IMG/VR virus record: IMGVR_UViG_3300044941_000536
Location: 1 to 47,867 of that record
DNA: 47,867 nucleotides
DNA from: a virus
Reading direction: 5' to 3' (one strand)
Of this stretch, positions 38,502 through 46,808 are shown piece by piece; positions within the stretch are counted from its first letter, which is position 1; each line of letters begins with the position of its first letter. The position numbers were made by a program, and so were the translations under genes. The notes under the pieces are model-generated. The model ran no database searches, was not told where the DNA came from, and was given only the letters and a program-made list of their open reading frames with translations.

Positions 38502-38814
38502 GTTTCTCCAGCCTCTCGAGCAGGTTGTGCAGGGTGGCGCGGCGCCCGCGCAGACGCGCCAGCGCCGCCCTGTGGTAGCTATAGAGCGAGCGCTGCGTCA
38601 GAGGCTGACTAAAATCCTCGCGCATGATTTTAGCAACGGCCTCCGCGGGGATCGGCGTCTCACCCGTCACCTCGTCGCGCAGATCCTCGCGCATGCGCAT
38701 GAGGGCACACAGGACACGGTCGTTCATCTCGCGCACCGATTCGTGCTCGATGCGCATCAGCTCTCGCGCCAGGGAGCGGACGATCCTGCTGGCGGCCTCG
38801 GGTTTCGAGTTCAT
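38455..38814 (-). CDS. Small helical protein between terminase and portal
   Basis: 119 residues; the ATG overlaps the terminase stop (TGATG), and the end overlaps the portal start by 47 nt, so it is firmly embedded in the packaging operon. Helical and charged (ASRIVRSLARELMRIEHESVREM, VLCALMRMREDLRDEV, SLYSYHRAALARLRGRRATLHNLLERLEKHG). Not recognised; could assist packaging or portal assembly. Confidence 0.62.
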   Translation of the reverse strand: MNSKPEAASRIVRSLARELMRIEHESVREMNDRVLCALMRMREDLRDEVTGETPIPAEAVAKIMREDFSQPLTQRSLYSYHRAALARLRGRRATLHNLLERLEKHGAGDVGEGPPAKGG

Positions 38815-40559
38815 CAATAGTGCTCCCTTTCGTTGTAGAAGTCGCGGACACCTTCCGACATGTCGTCGCTGGCGTCGCCGCCAGGGGCATTGCGCAGTGC
38901 GTTCTCGATCGCGAACCAGAAGGCCATTATCTCGTCCGGCGTCGCGGATCGGTCGAGCGCGGCGGGCAGGTCCGCCATGGCGGCCTCGAATGTCTGCCAG
39001 TCGCCGGCGTGAGGTGAATCGCTGGTGGCCTCGGCGGCCGGCCAGACGATCTGCTTGTTGTGCAACATCGTGTTGATGCCAGGCAGGCCGAACTCCGGGT
39101 GCATTTTGTTTGCTCCCGTGTGGAAGGCCTCGAGGCGGCCCCACCAGTCGAGCCCGCGGCGCTGCGCCTCGCCTTCCAGTGTCTTCGACACGCGGTCCTG
39201 CAGCGCGTTGTTCTCCACCTTGACCGACTTGAAGCGGATGCCGCGCCGCCAGATCGCCTCGAGCAGGTCGACAAGCTCGAGGTCGGAGTACTTCCCGACG
39301 TGCAGCTCGACTGGATAGATCTTCCTGGCAGCGTCCTGGGCAACAATCCACAGCACGGTGCCGCGGCGCTTGAGCGATGCCAGGTCGAGGCCGCCGATGA
39401 AGGTCAGGCGGGCGAGCGCCTCCGACTCCGCGTAGGGGAGGCCGTTGCGCAGCGTGAGGCCGAGCAGCTCGTGGGCGCGGCAGGGTTGCTGTGCGCGATC
39501 GTTCCATGCCGGGAACATCAGGTCGCCGGCCTCGGAGGCTTGCAGCCGGTAGAGCTTCTTCTTCGCGACCGGGTTCTTGAGCGCCAGCTTGTCCGGAGTC
39601 CACTCGGGATGGTTCGGCGGGGGAATCGTCAGCTCGGCGTGCGGCGCGCCGATGATGGGGGCGGCCGACGCTGGCAGCAGCGTAGCCGAAAAGTCTGCCG
39701 AGCGCTCGAGCAGGGACAGGCGCGGCGGCGGATTCCAGATTCTGACGAACATCGAGCGGTCGTCGTCGTTGAGCCCGATCCACACACTGGTGAATCGGCG
39801 ATCGCCGCGGAGCGCGTGGGCCAGATCCTGCTTCGAGCGGATGTTCTGCAGGTAGCAGCACCAGCCGCCGTTCGCGAGGCGGCCCTCAATCCAGGTGTTC
39901 CAGAAGGCATTCGTGACGCGCTGTCGCTTCGCGGCGGACTGCGCGATCTCCTCGGTGATGATGTCGTCGGCCAAAAGCATATCGACGCGGATATCCTCGC
40001 GATCGGGGACCGCGGCGATGGCCGCCATCGTGGGGTCCTTGCGTTGGCCGGCGGCCCGCAAAAACCAGCCGTCGCGGCGCCAGCCCTGATCGTCGCGAAT
40101 CGTGCGCCCCATGCGCCGTGCGCCCCGCACGCGCGAGCGCTCGTAGTCAGGCCGCACGCTCGGGAATATATCTCGATAGTCGGGGAGCAGCAGGGTCTTT
40201 CGGCAGAGGGCAACTCGGTCGGCGGCGCCAGACTCGTCGCCGCTGATGACAACAGTGCGGAGCGTCTGATCGTGCCCGATCCGCCAGAGGAAGAACAGCG
40301 AGGCGAGCGTCGACTTGCCGCGCCCTGGCGGCGTGATGATCGACACATGCCGGCGCTGGGCGTAGCACTCCTCGAGGACAGACACGATGACCTGCAGGTC
40401 GGCTGAGTCCATGTTGAGCGGGCGGTCGCTCTCATCGCGGCCGACGCGCATGCAGAACTCTGCGAACGACTGACGCGCGGCCTTGGCCGCTTCGGCCTTC
40501 GCCGCGCGCTCAATCAGCCTTTCTGCCAGGAACGCAGTGAGGGGGCGGGGCTCGGTCAT
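38814..40559 (-). CDS. terL: Terminase large subunit
   Basis: 581 residues. The ATPase half shows Walker A TPPGRGKST (about 76-84) and Walker B MLLADDIITEE, with the coupling motif likely at RRFTSVWIGL. The nuclease half shows the RNase H-like aspartates in FIGGLDLAS, then a conserved helix-strand array (KSVKVENNALQDRVSKTLE). It packages DNA into proheads and cuts it. The start overlaps the small-subunit stop (ATGA). A TATCTCGATAGTCG motif (40169-40182) lies inside. Confidence 0.92.
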   Translation of the reverse strand: MTEPRPLTAFLAERLIERAAKAEAAKAARQSFAEFCMRVGRDESDRPLNMDSADLQVIVSVLEECYAQRRHVSIITPPGRGKSTLASLFFLWRIGHDQTLRTVVISGDESGAADRVALCRKTLLLPDYRDIFPSVRPDYERSRVRGARRMGRTIRDDQGWRRDGWFLRAAGQRKDPTMAAIAAVPDREDIRVDMLLADDIITEEIAQSAAKRQRVTNAFWNTWIEGRLANGGWCCYLQNIRSKQDLAHALRGDRRFTSVWIGLNDDDRSMFVRIWNPPPRLSLLERSADFSATLLPASAAPIIGAPHAELTIPPPNHPEWTPDKLALKNPVAKKKLYRLQASEAGDLMFPAWNDRAQQPCRAHELLGLTLRNGLPYAESEALARLTFIGGLDLASLKRRGTVLWIVAQDAARKIYPVELHVGKYSDLELVDLLEAIWRRGIRFKSVKVENNALQDRVSKTLEGEAQRRGLDWWGRLEAFHTGANKMHPEFGLPGINTMLHNKQIVWPAAEATSDSPHAGDWQTFEAAMADLPAALDRSATPDEIMAFWFAIENALRNAPGGDASDDMSEGVRDFYNEREHY

Positions 40560-41227
40560 GATTGAGGGTCCTCCTGGGCCTCGCTGACGCGCGCCTCGAT
40601 CACCTCGAGAGGTTGAGCCTCACCCGCGAGCAGGCGGTCCTGCTCGGCCCACTTCTTGGGGAGGACCTTCGCGATGCGGGCGATCGCTTCGGAGTTCTCG
40701 GGCCCAAGCGCCTCGACGATGTCGGCGACCAGCTCCTCGGCCATGGCGGCGCGCTCCTGCTCGACCTGCACCTTGGCCTCGACGCGGAGCGGGGCGTCGA
40801 GCCCCAGCAGCTTCCGCCGCTCAGCGCCGGCGCGCAGCGCCATCTCGAGGAAGCGAGGATCGCCGGCCGGCTCTTCCGTCGTCACCTTCACGCGAGCGAT
40901 GCCGTCCCAGCCTGCCTTCTGTGCCTGTTCCTTCGTCACAACGCTCTTGGTCTGCTTGGACTTTTCCCAGGCCTCCCACGCCTGCTGCTCGACGAGTGAG
41001 ATGCGCTGCAGCTCGTCGGCGATGAGGGCCTCCTTGCGGGCGACCCACGTCGCGCGCCATGAGTCGCGCATGATCTGCAGCAGGCGATGCGTGCGGGGTA
41101 TCGTGAGGCCGAGCTCGGCGGCGAACCACCGAACCGGCTTGCCCGGGTTGCGCAGCGCGAGCTCGCTCAGCTTGAGCACTTGAGCCTCGCGCGCCAGAGA
41201 CTCCTTCTTCCGTCGGGGCGCGCTCAC
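40556..41227 (-). CDS. Terminase small subunit / phage DNA-binding protein
   Basis: 223 residues from a GTG start that overlaps the previous stop (GTGA). An N-terminal HTH (about 15-60, LSELALRNPGKPVRWFAAELGLTIPRTHRLLQI) is followed by a long helical oligomerisation region and the acidic C-terminus seen in TerS. Position directly ahead of terL supports recognition of the packaging site. The product is a typical size for TerS. Confidence 0.75.
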   Translation of the reverse strand: MSAPRRKKESLAREAQVLKLSELALRNPGKPVRWFAAELGLTIPRTHRLLQIMRDSWRATWVARKEALIADELQRISLVEQQAWEAWEKSKQTKSVVTKEQAQKAGWDGIARVKVTTEEPAGDPRFLEMALRAGAERRKLLGLDAPLRVEAKVQVEQERAAMAEELVADIVEALGPENSEAIARIAKVLPKKWAEQDRLLAGEAQPLEVIEARVSEAQEDPQS

Positions 41228-41523
41228 GCCTTGGTCGCCCTCCGCCCGGTGAACTTCTCCCAGCGCGCGACGATCACGTCGCAGAACTTGGGGGCGCGCA
41301 GGACGGCGCCGTGAGGGGCCTCCTCGAGGATGAGCTGATCGCCGTACACGGAGCGCAGCGCGCGCAGCCGCTGATGGCCGGCGACCATGTTGCCCGTGCG
41401 CTTGTTCCACGTCAGGCCGGCGATGTCGCCGAACTGCACGAGGCTGCTCTTCAGGCCGGCAAGGGCCTCGGGGGAGATCCGCCGCGGATTGTAGCTGGCG
41501 GGCTTAAGGTCGTCTATGCGCAT
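41224..41523 (-). CDS. ParB N-terminal-domain-like protein (short)
   Basis: 99 residues. MRIDDLKPASYNPRRISPEALAGLKSSLVQFGDIAGL, then NMVAGHQRLRAL matches the ParB/Srx nucleotide-binding fold. In many phages this fold is fused to an adenine methyltransferase, in a protein of about 400 residues; here only the ParB part is present. It may be a stand-alone CTPase-like or nuclease domain helping replication or packaging. Coupled to terS by GTGA overlap. Confidence 0.72.
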   Translation of the reverse strand: MRIDDLKPASYNPRRISPEALAGLKSSLVQFGDIAGLTWNKRTGNMVAGHQRLRALRSVYGDQLILEEAPHGAVLRAPKFCDVIVARWEKFTGRRATKA

Positions 41524-41592
41524 GGTGGGCTCCTAATCCAGAAAATCTCAAGATTGGCGGGGCCGGAAGGCCTCCGCTCGTTTTCGTGAAAG

Positions 41593-42993
41593 TTACGAAA
41601 GGGTGTTGTGGAAAAGCCCGCTCTTGAGGTCGAACTGCAGCTCGACCGTGTAGATCGGCCCCTGCCGCTGCTTGGCGACGATGACCTCGGTGGGGATGTG
41701 CGCCTTGTACCTGAAGCCGCCATCCGCTGTTTCGTCCTGGGTCTGCTGGACACGCTCGCGGTGGAGGAAAAGCACGTTGTCTGCATCTTGCTCGATGTGC
41801 CCGGAGTCGCGCAGATCGGAGAGCACGGGCCGCGCCCGCTTGGATGTGTCGGCGCGACGCTCAACGGCGCGGTTGAGCTGGTGGAGGCACAGGATCGGGA
41901 TGCCCAGCTCCATCGCCAGGCGCTTCAGGCCCACCGACGTTTCCCCGAGCAGCTCGTTGGTGTTCGCGTTCTTCCTGCCCTCGAGGCGCATCAGCCCGAG
42001 GTAGTCGACGACAACCAGCCGCAGGTCGCCGGCCATGCGAGCATAGCGCCGCGTGATCGACGAGAGCTGGGTGAGGGAGACTCCGGGAGTCTGCTCGATC
42101 GCAAGCGGCATGGTGCGCGCCCAGTCCTGGTAGTCGCGCAGCCGGGTGATCTCGAAGCCGCTGAGGTAGCGCGGGTTCTGCAGCTTCGACGCATCAATGC
42201 CGGTGGCCATGGCCATGAGGCGGCGGGTGAGCTGCTTCCAGTTCATCTCCATCGAGAAGAAGAGCACGCGGCCTTGGCCGGAGCGCGCCACGTTGTAGGC
42301 GATGTTGAGCCCGAATGCGGTCTTGCCGATGGATGGGCGGGCACCGAGGATCGTGAGGCTCGATCGGTCCATCTTGAATCGGGCGTCGAGGTCAATGAAG
42401 CCGGTTTGGAGCCCCTCGCCGTTGCCGGCTTTCTCGGCCTCGATATCGTCGATGGTTGGCGCCCAGATGTCGCCGAGCTCGTGGATGGCCATGTCGCGAG
42501 AGTCGACGGCGATTTCGTAGAGGCGGCGCTGAGCGTCGCCCAGGAGCTCGTCGACGGGACGGTCCTGGGCGGCGGCCTCGCGGTAGATGTCCTTGGCTGC
42601 GGCGAGCAGCTTGCGCAGGCGCGACTTCTCGGCGATGCGCCTGGCGAGCTCTGGGGCGTGCCCGGTGGTGACGACGTAGTCCTCGAGGCTGGCGAGGAAC
42701 AGCACGTCCTTGTCGCTGTCGATCTTGCCGGCGAGCTTAAGTCGATCTGTAACGCCGACGAGCTCGGCGGAGCCGCCGGTGGACCACTCGGCGACGATGG
42801 CCTCGAAGATGGCCTGATGGCGCTTGAGGTAGAAGTCCTCGGCTCGGAGGACCTCGGTGACCTCGGCGATCACGTCGTTGTCGAGGAGCATGGCGCCGAG
42901 GACACTGCGCTCGGCGTCTTCGGAGTATGGGACTTGAGGGCGGGTTTCGTCGGCGGTGGCGCCGTTGCCGTTGCCGTTGCGGTGGTAGGTCAC
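41593..42993 (-). CDS. dnaB: Replicative DNA helicase (DnaB-like)
   Basis: 466 residues from a GTG start overlapping the upstream stop (GTGA). N-terminal DnaB domain (YSEDAERSVLGAMLLDNDVI, then FYLKRHQAIFEAI, at about 20-120), RecA-like core with Walker A GARPSIGKT (217-225), Walker B LVVVDYLGLM, and helicase motifs near LHQLNRAVERR, DLRDSGHIEQDAD, HREL-like FLHRER. It unwinds DNA at the phage fork and follows the initiator gene, as in many phages. Confidence 0.93.
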   Translation of the reverse strand: MTYHRNGNGNGATADETRPQVPYSEDAERSVLGAMLLDNDVIAEVTEVLRAEDFYLKRHQAIFEAIVAEWSTGGSAELVGVTDRLKLAGKIDSDKDVLFLASLEDYVVTTGHAPELARRIAEKSRLRKLLAAAKDIYREAAAQDRPVDELLGDAQRRLYEIAVDSRDMAIHELGDIWAPTIDDIEAEKAGNGEGLQTGFIDLDARFKMDRSSLTILGARPSIGKTAFGLNIAYNVARSGQGRVLFFSMEMNWKQLTRRLMAMATGIDASKLQNPRYLSGFEITRLRDYQDWARTMPLAIEQTPGVSLTQLSSITRRYARMAGDLRLVVVDYLGLMRLEGRKNANTNELLGETSVGLKRLAMELGIPILCLHQLNRAVERRADTSKRARPVLSDLRDSGHIEQDADNVLFLHRERVQQTQDETADGGFRYKAHIPTEVIVAKQRQGPIYTVELQFDLKSGLFHNTLS

Positions 42994-44255
42994 AGTTCAG
43001 CCCTCCTTGCCTCGAGGTAGTCGAGGGTCAGCAGGCTGGGGTTGGCCTTGATCGCCTGGACCTCGGGGGTCTTGGCGAGGTCGCGCATGATATGCCCGAA
43101 GGTGTCTTGGGCGACGTCGGGGCCGTGGCGCAGGGCGAACTCTCGGGCGAGGGGGAGCCAGGCCTTGTGGTCGTGGCCGGTAAGCTGGCCGAGGACCGAT
43201 AGGTGGCTGTGGGTGAAGGAGATGAGGAAGTCGCGGACGCGGATCTCCTCGGGGACGGGGGGCGGTGGCGGGTCGTCGTCGTCGGCGGCAGCCTCCTCGT
43301 CGAGGAAGCGCAGTGCCTGGTCGAGGCGATCGACGCCGCCACGGACGGCGAAGGCGTCGGGGTATCGGACGATTCGTCCCCACTGGCCGGGGTTGTGGGA
43401 GGGGCCGTTTCGGATCCACCAGGTGACCGCGGCGGTGACCTGGTCGACGCCGAGCTCGTTGATGCGCTCGATGAGGCACTGGGTGCGCTGGGCGTGCTCT
43501 TGGGCGGTGCCTCGCTTGCTGTGGCGCTCGATCGCCCAGGCGAGGTTTTCGGCCGCCTCGAGGAGCTCGGCCGCGCAAGAGCCGTTTTCTGGCACTTTCG
43601 AGCCGGGGCCAGTAGTCTCACTCTCTCCGCGGCTCGGAACGGCCGCGGCGTCAAAGGTAAAGCCCTTTACCGGCCCCAGATTTCCGTCGCCTGATCCTCG
43701 TTTGCTCGGTTTCGCCGATGTTGGGGTTGTTTCTGCGTTTCGCGGCGGGCGGGCGTCGGCGGCGGCCGCCGCCTCGCGCGCGACCGCCCTCTCGCTCTCG
43801 TTCTCGCTCTCGCTCTCGCTCTCGCTTGTTGAACCGGCGTTGAACGGCGGTTGAACCGGCGTTGAACCGCGGCTCAACCGTGGTTCAACCGTGGTTGAAC
43901 CGGCGTTGCCTTGACCTCGGGTTTGGGCCGATCGCTTGCCGCGCTCAACCTGTTGCTCGCGCAGACGCTCTGCGCGGAGCCACTCCTGGTAGAGGCGCTC
44001 GTTGATCAGCTTGTTGGGCACCGAGGGGTGCTTGACGAAGCACCGGCGGACGAGATTCAGGGATGCTCCGTCGGACGTTTGGAATCCGGCCAGCCGTGCC
44101 AGCAGGAGGTCGTCGTCGGGGATCCCGCAGTCCTTGTCGAGCCATGCGAGGGCGAGGAGCTGGATGTAGGCGCCGCGCTCGGCGGGGGTCATCATCATGA
44201 CGGTTGGTGACGACACCCAGTCCGCGGCGTTGAAGGGGAAGTAGGGTAAACCCAT
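42990..44255 (-). CDS. Replication initiator-like protein (DUF1376)
   Basis: 421 residues. The N-terminal DUF1376 domain (YFPFNAADWVSSPTVMMMTPAERGAYIQLLALAW, about 4-95) is a winged-helix domain found in phage replication organisers. A low-complexity middle (about 115-200) has SESESESENESE and a Ser/Thr/Pro region. The C-terminal half (about 235-421) resembles a helicase-loader domain (WAIERHSKRGTAQEHAQ, DQVTAAVTWWIRNGPSHNPGQWGRIVRYP). The middle DNA carries 11-bp iterons. It is coupled to dnaB by GTGA. The plan mirrors lambda O, in which the origin lies inside the initiator gene. Confidence 0.8.
   Translation of the reverse strand: MGLPYFPFNAADWVSSPTVMMMTPAERGAYIQLLALAWLDKDCGIPDDDLLLARLAGFQTSDGASLNLVRRCFVKHPSVPNKLINERLYQEWLRAERLREQQVERGKRSAQTRGQGNAGSTTVEPRLSRGSTPVQPPFNAGSTSESESESENESERAVAREAAAAADARPPRNAETTPTSAKPSKRGSGDGNLGPVKGFTFDAAAVPSRGESETTGPGSKVPENGSCAAELLEAAENLAWAIERHSKRGTAQEHAQRTQCLIERINELGVDQVTAAVTWWIRNGPSHNPGQWGRIVRYPDAFAVRGGVDRLDQALRFLDEEAAADDDDPPPPPVPEEIRVRDFLISFTHSHLSVLGQLTGHDHKAWLPLAREFALRHGPDVAQDTFGHIMRDLAKTPEVQAIKANPSLLTLDYLEARRAEL
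43789..43827 (-). repeat. CTCTCG hexamer repeat beside the iterons
   Basis: About six near-perfect copies of a pyrimidine-rich hexamer (CTCTCG/CTCGCT) sit directly left of the iteron array and encode SESESESENESE. It could be a slippage-prone repeat or a polypurine strand that helps opening near an origin. Confidence 0.6.
43828..43915. repeat. Eight 11-bp iterons inside the initiator gene; candidate replication origin
   Basis: Units begin at 43828, 43839, 43850, 43861, 43872, 43883, 43894 and 43905, with no gaps. Four read GTTGAACCGGC or a close variant, the next two GCTCAACCGTG and GTTCAACCGTG, then GTTGAACCGGC again and a degenerate GTTGCCTTGAC. GGTTGAACC is self-complementary apart from its centre, so units 5-6 are the same site on the other strand. 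Eleven is not a multiple of three, so the repeats are not a protein repeat; the period is close to one helical turn. Confidence 0.75.
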
Positions 44256-44284
44256 CTTAGGGCCTCTTTCCGGTCAGTGGCGCA

Positions 44285-44303
44285 GAATCATCCGCGATGA
44301 TTC
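44285..44303. promoter_or_regulatory. Palindrome ahead of the initiator gene
   Basis: GAATCATC-CGC-GATGATTC is a perfect 8-bp inverted repeat, 30 bp before the initiator start (44255) in the 76-bp gap. It is a good candidate for a regulator site or mRNA hairpin controlling replication genes. No T-run. Confidence 0.42.
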
Positions 44304-44331
44304 CGTCGGTGGCTGGGTGGAGTGCTGACGA

Positions 44332-45096
44332 TCAACGCTCGGTCCTGTTGGCAGCTCTGCCTGCCGGGAACGCCCAGCTGCCGGCATAGCTGGGCATCGG
44401 AACGTGGGCGCCCGGGCGGGCCCATGCGGGCTCCTTGAACGTGGGGATGACTCCCCGGCAGTCTGAGTGCGGTGGCGGCCGGCGGGGCGGCGCGGATTCT
44501 TCCTCGCTGTCATCGGCGGCGGGCTCGCTGGCCTCGGCCGCGATCGCGACGGGCTGAGGGGCGGCGCCCGCCCCCTTGAGCACGTTCTTGATCATCTGCA
44601 CGTTGAACCTGCGCATTTTGCCGGCGGCGCTAATCCACTGGCGACTGGCGATCTCCTCGGGGCCGTGCCCCTTGGCGGCGAGGTCGCGGATCGCCTGGGC
44701 TGACTGCGGGCTGAGGCGCGCATTAAGCTGCATGTGGGCTCGGCCGATGTCGCTGACGTGGTTGCGGCGCTTGGGCGCGCTGTCTAGGGGCACGGCGAGC
44801 GGCTGCGTCGGGGGCATTTTGCTGGCGTCGGCAAAATGGTCCCGACGCGCCTCGGCGACGTCCTGCTCGAGGCGGCGGATGGTCTCGCCGCGCAAGTGGT
44901 TCAAGGCCTCGATGCCCTCGGTTGCGCTGCGGACCTCGCGGCCGAGAAGCTTCTCGAGGAGGGCGCGGGCCTGCTCGAGCTCGTTGGCGCTGCGGTCGAT
45001 TTGCCAGAGGCGAAGCAGAATGCCTTCCTCGTGGGACTCTGGCTCGTGATTGATCTGGAGCCGGTTGTTGGCGTCGATGACGAAGGTCGCTTTCAT
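44332..45096 (-). CDS. Unknown replication-region protein
   Basis: 254 residues, the stop of the next gene overlapping its start (ATGA). About 1-95 is strand then coiled helix (FVIDANNRLQIN..., then LLRLWQIDRSANELEQARALLEKLLG). About 120-175 contains a possible HTH (LSPQSAQAIRDLAAKGHGPEEIASRQWISAAGKMRRF). The C-terminal 70 residues are Pro/Ala-rich and disordered. It could be a DNA-binding accessory of replication. Not recognised. Confidence 0.58.
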   Translation of the reverse strand: MKATFVIDANNRLQINHEPESHEEGILLRLWQIDRSANELEQARALLEKLLGREVRSATEGIEALNHLRGETIRRLEQDVAEARRDHFADASKMPPTQPLAVPLDSAPKRRNHVSDIGRAHMQLNARLSPQSAQAIRDLAAKGHGPEEIASRQWISAAGKMRRFNVQMIKNVLKGAGAAPQPVAIAAEASEPAADDSEEESAPPRRPPPHSDCRGVIPTFKEPAWARPGAHVPMPSYAGSWAFPAGRAANRTER

Positions 45097-45326
45097 TGGC
45101 CTGCTCCCTGGGCGAAAAGGTCGCTGTTCTCCTCGAGCTCGAGCTGCCGGTAGTCGGCGATGATGGATTCGAGGACGGCGAGGTGATGGTTCTGCGCGGC
45201 GGAGAGGCGTTCGCCGCGGTTGGCGCGCTTCATCTCGGTGAAGGTGGTGGCGCGGATGGCCTCGAGGGCTTGGCGTTTTTCGGCGGCGGAGATCGGTCCC
45301 CGGTCGTGATCGAGTCGCGTCTTCAT
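45093..45326 (-). CDS. Small helical early protein, unknown
   Basis: 77 residues; both ends overlap neighbours by 4 nt (ATGA), so it is co-translated with the helicase and the 254-residue protein. Entirely helical with basic then acidic halves (AAEKRQALEAIRATTFTEMKRANRGERLSAAQ, then IIADYRQLELEENSD). Could be an accessory subunit of the helicase. Not recognised. Confidence 0.6.
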   Translation of the reverse strand: MKTRLDHDRGPISAAEKRQALEAIRATTFTEMKRANRGERLSAAQNHHLAVLESIIADYRQLELEENSDLFAQGAGQ

Positions 45327-46651
45327 GCGGCAGCCCTCCCCCTCCGCTGCATCTCTGCAGGCCTGATGATGTCGAAGCCTAGGGCGCGATAGCCTTGGAA
45401 GCGGGTCCAGGAGGCGGCCTCGCTGAAGGCGTGCTGCCAGTCGTAGAAGTCGATGATGAGGCCGTGGTCCTTGCCTTCGAACTGGCGCAGCACGCGGGCC
45501 GTGCGCTGCTCGATGCGGGCGCTGTGGCGCTTGTTGCCGTCGCGGTCCTCGACCTTGCTGATGCCGCGGCCGCCGGAGGCGAGGACGAGGCAGGAGGCGC
45601 GCGGGACGTCGAGGCCTTCATCGGCGAGGCTGGTGGCGATCAGGACCTTGATGGTGCCGTCGCGGAAGGCTTGGATGATGTCGTCGCGGCGGCCGTCGTT
45701 CTTCACGGTCATCCGCGAGAAGACGAGCGCCGAGCCGGGAACCTGCTCCTTGATGGAGCGGCCCTGCTCGACCGAGAAGACGAGGCACAGGACCGAGTGT
45801 CCGGCCTCCGCCTGGGCGCGGCAGGCCTGGGCGGCCATCGCGTTGCGCACGGCGTTGTTGGCGATGACGATCTCCTGGACCTTCACGTTCTCCGCCTGGC
45901 GGCGAACGGTCTCCATCTCCTTCGCGATCTGCCCCTTGTCGCAGTCGCGGAAGCGCCACTTCACCTTGGTCCACATACGCTCGAAGAAGGACGAGCTGCG
46001 GCCTTCCTCGTCGGTCTCCTTGTCGAAGGTGGCCGCCTTCACGATCTTGTCCAGGCCCATGTACTGGCCGGGGACGAGGAACTCGACGCGGCCATGCGTC
46101 GTATAGCCGCCGCCGCCGACCTCATCGCGCTCGATCGTGCAGGCGATGGGGCCGATGGTGTCCTCGATCTCGGGCCACAGGCCGTCCTCGCGGTGCGGCG
46201 TGGCGGTGAGCCCCCAGACGATCTTGGCGTTGGTGCAGCCGGTGATGGCGGCGCGCCAAGTGGGGGCGGCCGCGTGGTGGCACTCGTCGACGATCAGCAG
46301 ATCGATGGTGGCGAGGTCGACTGCGGCGAGGCCGGACGGGTGGGCGAAGGTGACGCTGCCCTTGGCGGCGATCTCTGGGGGGATGATGCCGAGGGCCTTC
46401 TCGCCCTGGGCGAGCTGGTCGTTCGTGTTTGCGAGCCAGAGCACGTTGATGGCGCGGGCTGCGCTGCGCAAGACGACCTCGAGGGCGCGCGCTGCGATGA
46501 TGGTCTTGCCGGATCCGGCGGGCGCGACGGTGATGCTGCGCTTGTGCCGCAGCATCGATGAGATGGCGCGGTGCTGGTAGCCGTTCTTGCCGCCTCGGAG
46601 GCCCCAGAGTTCGGGGGCGTCGGCGGGCATGTAGTCGATGAGCCTGCTCAT
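45323..46651 (-). CDS. DEAD/DEAH-box (SF2) helicase
   Basis: 442 residues from the ATG at 46651 (GAAAGG upstream). Motifs: Q-like region YQHRAISSML, Walker A VAPAGSGKT, II VDECHHAA, III LTATPHR, V TSLADEGLDVP, VI QRTARVLRQF. RecA-like lobes are complete. Of the type found near phage replication genes (recombination or replication-fork helicase, similar in role to UvsW). Cluster position suggests it works with DnaB and the initiator. Confidence 0.88.
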   Translation of the reverse strand: MSRLIDYMPADAPELWGLRGGKNGYQHRAISSMLRHKRSITVAPAGSGKTIIAARALEVVLRSAARAINVLWLANTNDQLAQGEKALGIIPPEIAAKGSVTFAHPSGLAAVDLATIDLLIVDECHHAAAPTWRAAITGCTNAKIVWGLTATPHREDGLWPEIEDTIGPIACTIERDEVGGGGYTTHGRVEFLVPGQYMGLDKIVKAATFDKETDEEGRSSSFFERMWTKVKWRFRDCDKGQIAKEMETVRRQAENVKVQEIVIANNAVRNAMAAQACRAQAEAGHSVLCLVFSVEQGRSIKEQVPGSALVFSRMTVKNDGRRDDIIQAFRDGTIKVLIATSLADEGLDVPRASCLVLASGGRGISKVEDRDGNKRHSARIEQRTARVLRQFEGKDHGLIIDFYDWQHAFSEAASWTRFQGYRALGFDIIRPAEMQRRGRAAA

Positions 46652-46808
46652 GGCGTAGCCTTTCGGTGTTGACCGACCGGCGCAGGCGGGAGTGGCTCTC
46701 GTCTGCGCGGTGGTTCTGGGAAGTTCTGCTGCGTCGGGGGTTGGGGGTGGCGCCCCGGTCCTCGGGGCCGGCGGGGAGTTGGCGCTCCCTGCCGGCCCGC
46801 TTGGTTTC
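46652..46808 (-). promoter_or_regulatory. Gap with strong hairpin between metallopeptidase and helicase genes
   Basis: A 14-bp stem (46765-46778 with 46785-46798, core GGGCCGGC/GCCGGCCC, one mismatch) with a 6-nt loop lies just after the metallopeptidase stop. With no T-run it might be an attenuator, a site of antitermination, or an mRNA stability element. The rest of the 157 bp is GC-rich leader without a recognisable promoter. Confidence 0.42.

Noticed and set aside
6606-40680. GCGATCGC, the cyanobacterial HIP1 octamer, as a host clue
   Set aside because: A handful of copies (such as 6606, 8040, 20959, 39787, 40678) is only a mild excess for a GC-rich genome, far below cyanobacterial density.
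36110-43020. Long open frames antisense to the portal/gpF, terminase and dnaB genes (up to about 470 codons on the plus strand)
   Set aside because: They lie opposite genes with clear motifs, have Arg/Val/Leu-rich composition typical of GC-rich shadows, and lack ribosome sites and domains.
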